From Aporrectodea caliginosa (taxonomy: Eukaryota > Annelida > Clitellata > Crassiclitellata > Lumbricidae): 64,000 nucleotides of DNA. The notes beneath the pieces are model-generated. The model was not told the DNA's origin and did no database searches. It saw only the letters and a list, made by a program, of their open reading frames with translations. Position 1 is the stretch's first letter. The number at the start of each line of letters is the position of its first letter. The DNA lies in the NCBI GenBank assembly GCA_020284085.1, contig JACEVL010000150.1, positions 3,978,116-4,042,115 of the forward strand, given 5' to 3'. Positions 36,501-54,500 of the stretch are shown here, piece by piece. The position numbers and the translations under genes were made by a program.

Positions 36501-37063
36501 TGTTCGGTGCCTTGCAGCTGGAGGGTTGCGGGTTCGAATCCACCTCAAGCCGCCGCGTAGGGACCCTGGGCAAGTCCTTCACTCGCAATTGATCATGCGC
36601 TTCGGCGTGAAACTCCGATTCAGTGTCCGCGCTGTAGTCGGGAGCGCCTCTGAATAGGAATCTTGAAGGGGCGCTATATAAATATCTGAAATGAAATTAA
36701 ATGAAATACGCACTTACTTACTTTTATCAGTCAGCAATCTAACGCCTCTCCCCGTACACAGCTTCTTCAAAAGTTAATTACGTGAAACGGAAACTAGAAA
36801 CCTTACCTTCCTTCTTAACCGGGCCTGGGTCGGGAGCGCCTCTAGGTAGCCATATTGAGGGGCGCTATATAAATTTCTTATATAGATAGATAGAAACCAT
36901 AAGTCACGTGCAATTGACGAATACAGACTTTTAATGTTCAACATATAAAAACCCGGTTTTACAGATTGTTTCAATTGTGACAGCGTCGCATTTTACCATA
37001 AATATACACAACCTTAGAAAAGTCGATTCCAGCTCCAATTATTGGTAAGCCGTCTGAGTCCAT
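33542..37063 (-). CDS. WASHC3: WASH complex subunit 3 (CCDC53)
   Basis: Exons in reading order: 37063-37013, 36153-35989, 35204-35028, 34234-34151, 33606-33542. The product starts MDSDGLPIIGAGIDFSK, then VSFLNRFSCVCEEKL...LETTMNILEAK (coiled coil), LSSIPGLEGVTV followed by a variable Ser/Pro/Asn linker, ANDPRYAKF, and GVPKEAVAPKM...GLDPSVL. These are the family's conserved blocks in the right order. WASHC3 is a small coiled-coil subunit of the WASH complex, which activates Arp2/3 on endosomes. The last exon ends phase 2 at a consensus donor (GA|GTAAGT), and I could not locate the short acidic terminal exon expected from vertebrate homologues. If that donor is not used, the frame stops at once (GAG TAA), giving 181 aa against about 194 in human. 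Confidence 0.9.
34290..34372. repeat. Direct duplication of about 41 bp
   Basis: AAATTAGTTCTACTTACAAT followed by GGCAAAATCTKTGCAAACTTT occurs twice in succession in a WASHC3 intron. Confidence 0.85.
34431..34505. repeat. Small hairpin repeat, also at 3417-3482
   Basis: CCTTTAACGACAAGCTGCAT and TAGTCGTTAAAGGGTTAAC form an inverted pair about 75 bp long. The copy at 3417-3482 has arms AACACTTTAACGATGAGC and GCTCGTCGTTAAAGGGTT and the same GCTGCATTGGTTT core. A partial copy of one arm is at 52998-53018. Looks like a tiny MITE. Confidence 0.6.
35296..35580 (-). mobile_element. Dispersed repeat with GCGCTGTACAT tail (minus strand)
   Basis: Begins with (AAT)n, then GACGATTTGTATAGTGCCCT and GGCGCTGTACATG, the reverse complement of a SINE/LINE-type tail, and continues into a segment without clear coding. 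The tail motif resembles SINE family 1. It lies in a WASHC3 intron. Confidence 0.5.
36477..36700 (+). mobile_element. Full tRNA-derived SINE, family 2
   Basis: The head GGGGCGCGGTGGTGTAGGGG contains a tRNA-like A box (TGGTGTAGGGG), and GGGTTCGAATCC supplies the B box, so internal RNA polymerase III transcription is expected. The body is CCGCCGCGTAGGGACCCTGG...GTGAAACTCCGATTCAGTG. The tail TCGGGAGCGCCTCTGAATAG...GGGGCGCTATATAAAT matches the LINE 3' end at 16706-16765. It ends in (AAATG)n. Confidence 0.88.
36800..36895 (+). mobile_element. LINE 3' tail fragment
   Basis: ACCGGGCCTGGGTCGGGAGC with GGGGCGCTATATAAATTTCT and a terminal TAGATAGATAG microsatellite is the same 3' end as at 16697-16776, here truncated to about 90 bp. 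Confidence 0.8.
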
Positions 37064-37616
37064 TTTCACAAAATGATCATTAATACAAGTTTATATAAAA
37101 TTTAACCTAAAACTCCATTAATAACAAACTCAGAGTTTACGCTTCAACGATCCTCCCACAAAATGGCAACTAGTTGAGTTTTGTTATAGCGCATTTCTTT
37201 AAAACAGAACTTTTAATTAGAAACGAGTGTGGTCACAAAGAATAGTTTAGAATTTTGTTGCATCACAAGGTATTGATTATTCGTAGTCGAATCATATGAC
37301 AAGTGAAGAAATATTGTTTTTTGATCAAAACTCTTAAAGATCCAGTTTTTATGCAAGCGTCATAGGTTGTTACTATGGTAACTAATGTCCGAAAGCGCGT
37401 CTAAAAAATCATGTCATTTACATACAAAAACATTGCATCATAAAAATTGTATTTTTAAACCTAAATGTCACGAATAGTAGGGCTACTTTATACTAATTAA
37501 TCGTCAAACGCGCAACATATAGGCCTAATTAATTAATTTTGAGGCTCGACACCTTTATGTCATAGCTAGACTTTCGCAACAACTAGGCCTTCGACTGGTT
37601 GATAAGGTTTAACAGG
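37064..37616. promoter_or_regulatory. Shared divergent promoter region, WASHC3 and CIMIP2-like gene
   Basis: The two start codons point away from each other with only 553 bp between them, so both 5'UTRs and the promoters must fit here. Two TAGGCCTA-type motifs lie in or near it. No TATA box at a convincing position. Confidence 0.55.
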
Positions 37617-43065
<5,449 letters not shown>

Positions 43066-43505
43066 ACCAAAACTGATCGATTCTATTATTTAAAATTTCC
43101 CAAAATACAAAGAACTATACTACTATAGTTTCTAACTTCTAAGTCCTTCGTACAAGTTTAAAAAACTGGCCGTCATAAAGAGTCATTGCGCTAAACAAGC
43201 ATTAGGTCTAATCCAATTAGATGGGTCTTAAACTCAAGCGCTATAGAAATGGTGTTTGTCTGACGGCCTGCAGACGCTTTCCACTACTACTCGAAATATG
43301 GTTCGGGCTTGGCGTCGGTTGATACAACGGATCGCAGTGGAACAGAAGTAACTACAGCAAATCACCTAGTGAAGGCTGCAGATCTGTGTCATATAAAGCC
43401 ATCGATGCACAAGGTTTCGTGAAATACATGTAGAAGAGGAATAGAAAGACATTATAGTTCGTTTCATCGGGAGCCACGAATCGTTTGAAGCGCTCGACAT
43501 ATTTG

Positions 43506-44675
43506 CAGTGGCGTAGCCACGCCCGGGCAATTATGGGCACTGCCCGGATTGGATTTAGTTCTGCCCGGGTTGTGCAAGCAGAGTTTCTCTCTCTATCTCC
43601 TTCTCTGTCTGTCTCTGTCTCTCCTTTCTCTCCCTGTCTATCTCCCTCTCTCCTTCTCTGACTGTCTCTGTCTGTCCCTGTCTCTACGATCTCTATCTCT
43701 CTCTGTCCATCTGTCTCTTCTTTGTCTCCGATCTATCTCTTATCGCTATCTCTGAACCTCCCTCCCCCCGCACTCAGTAATTATAAGCAATTTTAAGATA
43801 TTTGTGGGTAATGCCAGTATTATGTTTCACATTCCAACTATGCGCTGCTTGGACTTTGCCCAACTTTGATTATAGGCTGAGCCACGGACCCCTTGATAAA
43901 AGATAATATCCAGAGGTCCTTGGCTGAGGGAATAGGGCATGGAGATGAGTCGAAAGTCCTTCAATGTGTGTGTGTACACTTCCCGGGCCATTGCAGAATT
44001 ATATTAATTTGGCTGTGTTTGTGTATAATATAATTTAAATTTCTTTCCGGGTTAACCATGGCTGCTCTAGACCAAAAAAGAAACGCAAAAATGAGGAATT
44101 GGCAGCAGCATCGTCTGGATCGCAAAAGTTATCAGCGCTCGGATTTATTATAAGCCCAAAAAGGAGGAACACGGCTGTCTTATGCTTGGAAAAATCAGAT
44201 GACACAGCTTCTACATCAAATTCAGATACTAGTCAGCAAGTCAATCCACCACCATCAGACGTCGGCGTCGTTGCAAACACAAGAAATGAACGGAACAAAG
44301 AAGCTCAACTTCTACAAAAGTTTCCAGAGGACATTTCCAAAGGAGAACTACATACCCCGGTTCAACCTATATTACACGTCAACACTAGAGCCTAGAGGTC
44401 GCAAGGTTTCTTTTCGTCCTCAGTACATTAAATCCTTCGCCACAGTCAGCAAGAGCAGAGGGGAAGAGGAGGAGGGGTGGCGGAGGGAGAGGAGAATCGG
44501 AGTGGATTGGGAGAGGTAGAGGCTGAAGGAAAGGCTAATGGAGAGATGGAGAAGGGGTAGTGGCATGGCGATATGATATCTACCAAATACTACTTAATTA
44601 AAATTATGATTAGGCTAATGTTGAGTTGGTCTGCGCAGCTGCCCGGGTTCCATTTTGACTGTAGTTACGCCACTG
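43506..44675. mobile_element. hAT-like element, 1.17 kb, with transposase N-terminal remnant
   Basis: Left end CAGTGGCGTAGCCACGCCCG; right end GTTACGCCACTG, inverted. CATATTTG is duplicated at 43498-43505 and 44676-44683. Inside, a plus frame about 44070-44395 begins RPKKKRKNEELAAASS, then SGSQKLSALGF and ends before any catalytic region; Lys-rich starts of this kind are seen in hAT/ZMYM-type transposases. A (CTCT/GTCT)n run fills 43575-43745. The transposase is truncated, so the element is not autonomous. Confidence 0.88.
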
Positions 44676-45145
44676 CATATTTGACCATGACACAGCTTAA
44701 CAAACACTAGGCGAATGCCTACTTACTTATTATGTACCTATCAATAAATCAAAGTTTTCAAATTGGTAATAAATTGGGCCTTCGACGGCGGTTCGAGCAG
44801 CGGGGGTCTTTCATCCACCATCTCAAGTCCCACCGTCCAAATTTAGCCTAAGTCCATGTAGGCCTACCTGTAAATAGGCCTACTCACGAGGCTTTCCATT
44901 CTAGACTGAAGTCCTAACCATGTGGTTAGGACTTAAATCCATGTTAATATTACGATAAATTTAGTACCAGTTTAATTTTCTCGCAACGACCTCGTTCTGC
45001 TCGCTCTTGTTCCATGCCAACACAGAGTAGTTTCGTAGAGCCCGAACAATGTTTCGGAGCAGCAATGGAGTGCACCTTTCGTGATGCGGCGGGTACCAGA
45101 CTACACAGAGAAGAAGGAGCAAGAAGAGGGCGATGTGGCGACAAA

Positions 45146-47105
45146 ATGTTCAAATCTAATAAGAAGGGTTCGCTCTTAATTTCTCGGCCTCAGCCGCCTT
45201 CATTTGCTGAAATCATCGAAGACATCAATCGAGCAAACGAAAGCGATGTTGTCTTCGAATTTTCCGAACGTTTAGCAGGTTTGATTTTAACTGGTCCGAT
45301 ATACAATGTTGTGTGTTATGCAGTGCTTTTTTTCTAGTAGAAAAGGTTTGGGAACTTATTATTTCACATCTGTTTTCTTTAACTTATGTCAGAAAAAACT
45401 ATAATTGAATTTTCCCACTGAACACAGAACACTAATATAATTTACAGGATATTTACAGAAATAAACGTTTTTATAAGAAAATGAGAGACTCAAAGAGTTC
45501 ATTTATAATAAAAACCGACCTGACTACAGTTTGACTCGTTTGAGTCGTTTCTATAATATCGACATTACCTTCCGCAAGTTCTTGTTTCAATTGTTTGTTT
45601 TCCGGAACAGCAGATTGGAAAAAGCTTGAGATTTTCTTCATTTCAACGGTTTTCGGTTGTTTAATTATTATTAAATTTTAGACTTCAAAATGAAAACATC
45701 GAAAACTTATTTACCAAAGTTCGTACTCAATATGGCTCTCTCATATGGGCCCCTCCGGAAATAGAAACCATAGATATCATATCATATTGGTAGAATAACA
45801 GCACTTGCCACTTGGTAGATTTATATAGCTCCTTGCTTATTTCAAGTTATTTGTAAACCATAATTTACGCCGTTCCCGTGAGTCCCCACTGTAACAAGGA
45901 CTGACAGTAAGTAAAACGCAGAATATTGTATATCAATATAAACGAATCTGGCAAAAAGGTATGGGAACTCAGTTCCCATGAGTTCCCGCTGAAAAAAGGC
46001 ACTGGTGTTATGTATTTACATCGCTTGGAACTCGGTATTCAGTACTGTACTGTAATATTTTAATCCAGATTTATATAGCGCGTCTTGCGACCTGACAACA
46101 CAATACCGCAGTACAACAAAGTGCATTTGAGCGCTATGTATCAGGACAAGGCCGTTGAAGGCGCTTGACACCAGCGTAAGCGAGAAGGAAGAGGGGGTCA
46201 GCCCGAATCCCCGAAACCCGAAAACGCTGAAAACAGACAAAGCCCGATTTCCCGAAAACAGTTTTCGAGAAAGCGGCCGAGCTATTCAAAGTTAAATTGT
46301 AAACATGACAGCGACCTAGCGTGGCCTTGATGTATACGATATACTGCCTATTCAAATATGTATTTGTTAATGATGTTCATTCGGGTCAGACTTATAAAAT
46401 CAATTTCGGGGATCCGGCCAAAATTCCTTTCGGGGATTCGGGTTTCGGGGATTCGGCCCGCACCCAGGAAGAGTTCTGCAGTCGAATGAAGCTCAAATAG
46501 AATTGGAGCTTTCCCGTCTACAAGCTGTGGCAAATGAGAGCGTCTATAGCACAATAACTCAATATAACTACTTTAGCAAGCATCAAATTCAAAGTTCCAG
46601 CCAAAAAGTTGTGTGAACCAAAACTTCTGAGCATTCCATGGCTCCCAGGCCCCCTCTGTATATACTGAAACTGACAGATACCTCCATTGACTTTCATATA
46701 GCACTTGTATTTAAGTATACTTAGCTAGTCTAGCAAAGCTGTTGAATTTGCTACTCCTAATTTACCAACTGCTTTGAAACGTTTATAGAAGAGGCAGCAG
46801 TGGCAGAAGACAAAGGTGCCAAGTCGATTACTGAACCGACTTTAAACGATGCAGCAGATGACGTAGTCCGAGATGATGGCAAATCCTCACCGGATGTCGA
46901 GACCGTTTACCAACAGGCTCGTGAATTCATACGCCTCATGGAAGAACTGAAGGTGGCTCCGGAGAAAATGCAGGCCCTGTACGAACACTTGAAACTGCTG
47001 AACACAAACCTACAGGAATCGATTTCTAGTCTACGTCAGAAGGCAGAAGAACTGAAGATGATTGGTCCGAACTTTAACAAGATTGAGTCAGACCTGAAGT
47101 CTTGA
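45146..47105 (+). CDS. UPF0449 family protein (C19orf25-like)
   Basis: Exons 45146-45278 and 46789-47105; phase 1 junction; 450 nt; 149 aa. The first exon reads MFKSNKKGSLLISRPQPPSF with AEIIEDINRA, matching the family's opening (basic start, then RPxPPTxxxIxEDI). The second exon has an acidic linker, then ETVYQQAREFI and a coiled coil through LQESISSLRQKAEELK. The biochemical role of UPF0449 proteins is not established. I chose ATG 45146 over the in-frame ATG at 45014 because the extra 44 residues have no family counterpart. AATAAA at 47114-47119, just after the stop, is a possible polyadenylation signal. The single intron carries a short TIR element. Confidence 0.83.
46194..46465. mobile_element. 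TIR element, 272 bp, with long inverted repeats
   Basis: The ends read GGGGTCAGCCCGAATCCCCG and, reverse-complemented, GGGTGCGGGCCGAATCCCCG, both followed by AAACCCGAA. AGGAAGAG is duplicated at 46186-46193 and 46466-46473. The CCCGAATCCCCGAA motif also recurs internally. Intronic in the UPF0449 gene. Confidence 0.82.
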
Positions 47106-47589
47106 TTGTTACAAATAAACTTTGGTTTTGGGTTTAGCTACAGTGACGTTGACTTAGTTGGCAAAAATGTTGAAGGGCCTCAAGTGAAAGCAGGTCTTGG
47201 CAGCAGCGATTTTCCGTTTTTATGTAGGGTTTCTAGTACACTTCCGCAATTTGCTCACACTGCCAAGTCCTTGGCATCTCTTGATTCGGGACGTGTTCGT
47301 TTCAGCGTGTTTATCCTACCTAACCTGCCATTTGCATTGCAAATATGTTTTGGAGTTCCATATGTCGGGTGCATTATTGTAAGTGCACTACATTAGTTCT
47401 AAGATTCTATGAGATATGGTATATTATAATGTAACGTTGTAATATGGTGACTTTTAAGCACCTCCAAAAAGCGCTGATTGCAGGGTTAATTCAAATATCG
47501 TAATCTACTGGAGAAGTCAGGTCGAAAGGAGACAGGCCAAAGAACCAACAGTAAGTCTACTGTGGACAAATAAGCTGGAACAGTTAAGC

Positions 47590-47755
47590 TGTGAGATAGC
47601 CGATTGGATAGAGCGCTCGCCTTGTAACGTGTAGAGGTTCGAACCTCCCCTGAGGCGGTAGGGACCTTGAGCAAGTCCTTCGCTCACAAATGCTCAGTGC
47701 CATCAACTGATCTTGGTCGTTAGATCATGGCGCTTAATAAATGCGTAATAATAAA
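47590..47755 (+). mobile_element. tRNA-derived SINE, family 3
   Basis: The head TGAGATAGCCGATTGGATAG with AGCGCTCGCCTTGTAACGTG and the B-box-like GAGGTTCGAACCTCCC precede a body sharing TAGGGACCTTGAGCAAGTCC with family 2. The tail is ATGGCGCTTAATAAATG. Confidence 0.8.
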
Positions 47756-47759
47756 CATT

Positions 47760-50700
47760 CCTATACTGAATCAATTGTAACTGCCACTGTTGGCTAATTT
47801 CTTTACCGTGCCAACCTCCACCCCAACTTGAAAAATGGATAAAAGAGACAGCTGAATGAACACAGATAAACTTATTGTTTTAATTGTTTGCAATTACTTC
47901 AATTAAATTAAAACATTTCATTGTGTAGGGCTAATATAAAATGTGCAAATCCCATCACACATGTACTTTAATCTGAGGTACAGCGTTATAAATTAAATAA
48001 TTTCATAGATGGCTAACTACAGAAATAAGTCTGAACTTTTATGTTAAAACTGGCAAAATTAAAAATTAACTGGTTCATGGCTCACTCTATCCACTGTCAA
48101 AAACATAGGTTTTCTATGTAGTGCAAAATGTTAAAATCTCTTAAACTGCAAATAAGACTGAAACTGTTTTCTTAGAGTGCAAACTTTCAGAAATCCATTA
48201 ACCTGTGAAAGAAAACATTTACACTTGGTCTTCTGTAAAGAAAACATTTACACTTGGTCTTCTGTAAAGAAAACATTTACACTTGGTCTTCTGTAAAGAA
48301 AACATTTACACTTGGTCTTCTGTAAAGAAAACATTTACACTTGGTCTTCTGTAAGATTGATTGAATTAAAATATACAACCTGTCTGTAATAATAACAATA
48401 GCATAGAATGCAAGTCACGTGCTATACGCATCAACTGCATCATTTAACGCAATAATAAGATGTTACTTAACATTAGGCTTGTTGTGAGTACTCCACTCGC
48501 AAGTACAGATACCAGTACTTTGAAGCCACCAACAAGTACAGTCAGAAGTACTTGTAACTCATTATAAACACCAGTGTTACCTGAACCTTATTCTCACGAC
48601 AAATTGCACTGTATTAAACTGTTACACTGCAGGAAATAACCATACAAACATTAAAAGAATTTAAAGGCAATCGACTCCTCTGGTTAACGCCTTGGCAAGC
48701 TTAAACTCTGATGTATACAACACTATAAAACTACAATCACTTCTTTACAATTACCGGTACTCGAGTACCAGTACAAGCATTTGGGTTGAAAGTACTTGAA
48801 AATGGTACTCGAATATTACTCCAGTACAATGACCAAACTGCATGTTTGCAGTAGCAAAAGCTACAAGTCAGATATATCAACACTGTACACAAATCTCAAA
48901 GTTTAAATAATAAAACTGAAAAATTCACACTGAATTCACACTGCATGTTCTGCAAATAGTGCTTTCTACTTGAAATAAATGCCAATAGAGGCGCTGAAGA
49001 ACTTCACCTAACTCTGAAATAGGCAACGTCATCCAAAACAGTGCAAACTATTAGTCCTAATTTCACACGTGAAAGGCCTCTGGAATAGTAATCTGTTGAC
49101 TAATTGCACAAATTTCATTAAAAAAATAAACACTTATTGAAATACAATCACAATGAAAATACAAAATAAAAATTGAGCCTAATCATTTAAAATTAAAAGA
49201 CAGACAATACAGTTACAAATATAAGTTTTTTCTCAACACATATCAGCCAAGCTACTCAAGGAAGAAAACATACTACTGCATAATGAAACAAGGCAACATG
49301 TTTTTCCCAAAACTCAAACACTTCAGCCGCAGCCAGTTCCTGGCATAAAATAGTTTCACAGTTAAACCGGAAATACTGCATGTAGTCCAATCATATAAAT
49401 AATGACATCTAAATTTGAAATGCCTAATGTCACCAGTTTCCCTGAATGCTGCTATATCAATCACCTGCCGATTTACATTACAACCACAAAATGTAACTCA
49501 TGTTATCGAACAGCCATGGATGACTTAGCAAGAACTCCAGACAATCGAATAGGCAGTGCACAGAAATTTGTATCATGCTAAAGCTTTTTGTCTGAATTAA
49601 TGAAAATATTTTTGTCACTTGGCAAAAGACACAGTCAGAAAATACCTGTTTTAGACCACATTTCATCAAGAACATCAGTTATTAATCTGTTAAGCAAGAC
49701 ATTTACTTATAGATCTCAGCATGATCTCTTCAATTATATTTATTACTCGGTTAAGCAAGACATTTATTTATAAATCTCTTCAGAATTATCTCTTCAATTA
49801 TTAATCTGTTAAGCAAGACGTTTACTTATAAATATTTTCAGCAAGAAGTTCAGTGCTAAATCGATTTGGCAAAATGTTCAATTATAAATCTTATATTCAT
49901 GATCTTCAGTTACCAATCATTGAATTCTTAAAATTCTTCTAATCACGAGGTGTAATGAATGATGACAAACAACTTACTTAAAGACTTGCTAGATGTCCTT
50001 ACCCCTGACTGCCACGCTTGTTGGGCTCACACCTACGGTCAGCCATATATGGACTCAAAGCTGGTCACCATTGATAGGCCCAATGAATCTAGCTATCTAG
50101 AACACCAATTGTCCCACAGAAAGCTAAAACCATCATTCTCTTCTATCTGTTTCATTCTTATATACGAAAAATCTTCCAATTTCGATACGTATGCATCAGC
50201 GCTCTAAAACCACCTCTTGAAAAACCCCTGAAAGGCCCCACATACATGGCTGACCACAGGTGTGACTTAATGCAAATGGAGCACAGACAAAGCTTTGCTG
50301 TGTACAACAGTTCATCAATAAAAAGCAACATAAAATTTTACGAGTTTTCTATAATACAAAATTACTTAACAGCAACAACAACAACAACACTGTCATTATG
50401 TCATGGTAAAGGCATCAATAAGAAGAAAAATCACAAAAGAATTAAAATACCATCAGTGCTGGAGGCCTACATTTGACTTGAACAGACGGTTCTATGCCCA
50501 GACACAAAAGAATACATTTCCCATGGTTTCTCAAATCCAAAAAATGTCGCATGCTTTAGCGTGACATCATCTGATGCATGCATTAGCAGAAACTATCACA
50601 TTCGAACATTTACTCAAAGTACTTACATATATACATACATACCAATGCATATACCAGTGCATATATATATATATATATATTCATATATACATAAACGTCT

Positions 50701-51536
50701 GTTATAGAACTGAAGTGATATATACACAATGGAGACCCGTTATAACAGTGTCTCTGGCAGCAATATCAAGAACCACCTAATAAAACAATTCTTACGAGTT
50801 AATTTTCTAAATCTGAACTACTGTATAACTCAGGACTTGTGTCCCTGGCCACTTTATATTAGAATATGTGTAACAACGAAACATACTTTAGAGATGCTCT
50901 GGTCTATATCAAGATCTATGTCCTAGGCAAATACTCATGTAAACGTACCTATACATACACCAAAGACTCGATACAATATGCTTCATTACAACACAAAGTC
51001 TAGCATAATATTATCACAGACAAGGATCCTAAAATAAGCTAAGCTAAACTAAGACAGTTCTTGTTATGGCTCCCAAAGACACCAGTCTCTGAAGTATACG
51101 CATACACACGTACATATATGCATATATATCTTATATAATATATATAAACGTGTATACATATATATATATTATATATGTGTGTGTGCATATACATGTATGT
51201 ATACATATATGTATTTATTATTATTCTTCGTTCATTGACTCTCAAAAAAATATAACAATTCATTTGTGATGAAATTTTTACACTGTTGCATAGTTCTCTG
51301 AACCGTGATGTCCGAGGCATCGGAACTGTCCTCATTGTAAATCAAATTCCCTGCTGACTGCTTATCACGAATGCCGTTATGACTAAAATAGAAATCAGAA
51401 GTAGGGTTCGATCATCCATCCACAGAATCTTCAAATGCACCAATTAATCACAAATCATCAAGCGCAGTTGACAAGGCGTAGTACAAACAACGAAGCTCGC
51501 TCGTTAGTTAATTTGCTCATTAAGATGACGGCGATC
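47760..51536. other. AT-rich stretch without recognised gene; possible long 3'UTR of the TBC gene
   Basis: I see no exon on either strand. The part nearest 51.5 kb follows the TBC gene stop on the minus strand, and AATAAA (minus) occurs near 51211-51216. It contains the minisatellite at 48208 and AT/GTAT-rich runs near 50650-50700 and 51110-51200. The small plus frame at 49959-50207 resembles nothing I know. Confidence 0.45.
48208..48352. repeat. 29-bp minisatellite, five perfect copies
   Basis: The unit AAAGAAAACATTTACACTTG followed by GTCTTCTGT is repeated five times with no gap and almost no variation, which indicates recent expansion. Confidence 0.95.
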
Positions 51537-54500
51537 TCATAGGCGCACCGTCGCGCCATACTCCTGTGGAGCTGCAGAGTCCGAATTGTTCGACAGAATA
51601 AACAGCTGCCCCCCACCAAACAGCGACTTCTGCTCGTCAAATTGCTTCCCCTTTTCGGCTTTTCCAAGCTTCGGGGTTTTTCCTCCGACGTTTCCGTTCG
51701 ACTTTTGTACAGCGTTCGACGTCGGAGCGGATCCGTTACCGGACCACATGACACCATTGATCTCCTTATCCGGGGAAACGCTGGCAATCGGTTCCAGCTG
51801 GCTTTTCTTGTGTCCCGGTTTACCATTTCTCACCTGCAGCTTTGCCTTAATGATATCTGCCGGTTCCAGGGGCTCCAGTCCCTCCGGTCCTCCATCCGGT
51901 GGGATGCTGATGCTCAGTCGGTGCTCAGGACGCAGTGTCAAATGCCTTCCGCGAATCAGTTCCGTCTCCGTCTCCAGCGTGCGTCGGCCGATCATTCGCT
52001 CGACGCTTATTGGTAGGAAGAGGCCGAACGGTCGACTTGGATGCTCTGAGGCATCGAGAGGAGGTTCCGGAATGTCCATTTTAACACTGCGTAACTCGTT
52101 CAGGCACCTTAAAAGTGATTCAATGACTTTGTCGTCGTCATAGCCAAAATCTTTTTCGAGGCGTTGCTGGAAGAAGCCCATCAGTTCTTCACAATCCATT
52201 TTTAAAATTTGTCCTGTTTAAATGAGAAAATGGATGAAAATATAATTAAACGAATTGTTTACTCACAGGAATATCTTGAGAAAATATCATCAAATGCATT
52301 GTTTGCTCAGGACAAATTTTTGACATGGTTAATTGACGGGTGTTCATTGTACATAAAATATTCAGAAACTACCGATACGCTAAATCTCCAGGGTATTTCT
52401 ACAATAAAAGCTAATCCAGAAATTTATTGGGTGCTATTTTAAGAGCATTCTGAATTAGGAAGTTTCTGTGGTACAATTTGAGGAGGTTGTCATCTGTAAA
52501 CTTATTGTGGTGCGTTTTTACATGATTTCTGACATAGAAACAACAGAGTTGACACGCTACATCTCCACTGTATTTTGTGAGAATAGAAATTCTAGTTTAC
52601 GAATTCAACGAGCAATGTTTCCAGAACATTCTAAATTTAATTTATTCTGGCACACTTTCACAATGCACGTAGGCCTATTTTCATGATAGACGTAATCTGT
52701 AAACTTACTTTGGTGCATTTTAAAGATGTTGTAACTCATTGCGACTAGTAGGCGTTCTCCTTCCAATACATAGATATCCCAAAGTCGAAGACTTAGGGCA
52801 CACGGAACCTTTATTAGGCAACGGAAACAAAAGAAGAAAAAACATCTATAAAACCAAAATGATTCCTTCACATTAATCAAAGGGCTAAAATCACACTCCT
52901 TCACTTTGCCAATCCGCTACACTTCATACATAAAGTTTTCAAGTTGAAACTTAGTTAGGTAAGGCCAGGTCAACATCAGCAGGTCCTTTGCAGCCACAAC
53001 ACGACCATAACACTTTAACGATGAGAGTGTACTATAAGCGACCGGGAGCCAATGCAGCTCGTCGTCAACGTGTTAGAAACTCTAGGTTATATAAGAAGAA
53101 GTCCCTTGAGCTAATCCCGAGAGGCAGCCATGGGTATCAAGTATTAGTGACTTCATATTTCATAGCCTGGACATATGAGGATGGTTGGCCAATGGCTAGC
53201 TCTCCTCCTCGCTGCCTGACAGCATATGGTCATTGTAACCGAGTTGGCTATGGGTAGAGGGAAGAAGGATTTGAACCCCCAAACTCCTGGGTAAAATTAC
53301 ATGAAACACACCTGTAGTTCAAATTGGACACCTATAAAATGCTTCCATTCGAATCTATACATTCACCATCATGTTCAAATCCCTCAGATTTCAAAGACGT
53401 TCATTTAATCCATTATACAAGGTAACTCAATGCCAATGGTATAGATGCAACACTCGAAAACTAGCTGACTCCCTGTGTCACAATCAAATTGCCATTCTTA
53501 ACCACAGAGCATGGCAGCTAAAATTTGTCGGACCCTATTGAACCTGTCCTATTACAAGGCAACAGAAAGACTTCAGAAAACCCATGAGCTAGTGAACACT
53601 AACCCGGTCAAGGAAACACTGCATAAACCACTTGATCGTATAGAAACTGACGTGCATTTCCATTTTATCCTACAAAAGAAACAAATAACCTGAGCAAGGT
53701 AAAGCAAATCTATCTATACTCTACACCGTAAACTCCTCACAACGTTCACCATTGTGACACGAATTCTGATACAATGTAAAGTAACACAAATGAGCCGACA
53801 TAAAATAACTAATTGCATTTATGTACACCATAAACTTCTTACAACATGCTCCATTATAACATGAATTTTAATCTAATGTGACTTCTCAATCAAATCCGAA
53901 TCAAACCCAAATCTAAACGCAATCTACAGTAAATGACTTCTCTTTTGAGTCCCATTATAGGACAAGAACCTTTTCCTTTTGTGCTCGCAAATAAGTTGGT
54001 ACTCGGCGCATAACTTTAGAGCAGCGTTTAACAAAATTGGAGTTTACAATCACAATTTTAAATCAAACACTCACCATGTGGCGCTTTACATGCGGAAGGA
54101 ACCTCTGCAGGACCTTGTCATGATGTGCCTGGAATCGGAGCAGCTTTGGAAAGCCCGGAATAAAGAAACCTGAGCATACGAACGGAAAAGAAGCATCAAA
54201 GACCTGCCATGTGGTATGCAACAAAATATTGGCATAGCACCCATTGTATAGTTTAACACAAGTACAAGCCAATCTAATCTAATCTAATGACTTCTGCACA
54301 GTGTGTGATTTGTCAAAAAAGAAGTGTGGGGGTCGGCTTAATTTCCTTGTTTTGGGGGGGCCAAAATACGCCGCGGCATATCCGACTAGGGGGTCTGGGG
54401 GAGCGTCGTAAGCTCCCCCAGCGGGGTCCGGGGCGGAGCCCCGGCCGCTATTGATTTGGTGCAATCCAAAGCAAAATCTTCTATTGAAAGTGAATTGAAT

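Noticed and set aside
36480..36550. Functional tRNA gene
   Set aside because: A and B boxes are present, but the sequence continues into a SINE body and shared tail and does not fold as a full cloverleaf by eye.
45014..45145. N-terminal extension of the UPF0449 protein
   Set aside because: In frame, but has no counterpart in the family; treated as 5'UTR.
48208..48352. CRISPR-like appearance of the regular 29-bp repeat
   Set aside because: Units are adjacent with no spacers, and the host is an animal; it is a minisatellite.
49959..50207. 82-aa plus-strand frame
   Set aside because: No splice context, no family resemblance, AT-rich surroundings.
51586..52143. 185-aa plus-strand frame
   Set aside because: Opposite strand of the last exon of the TBC gene.
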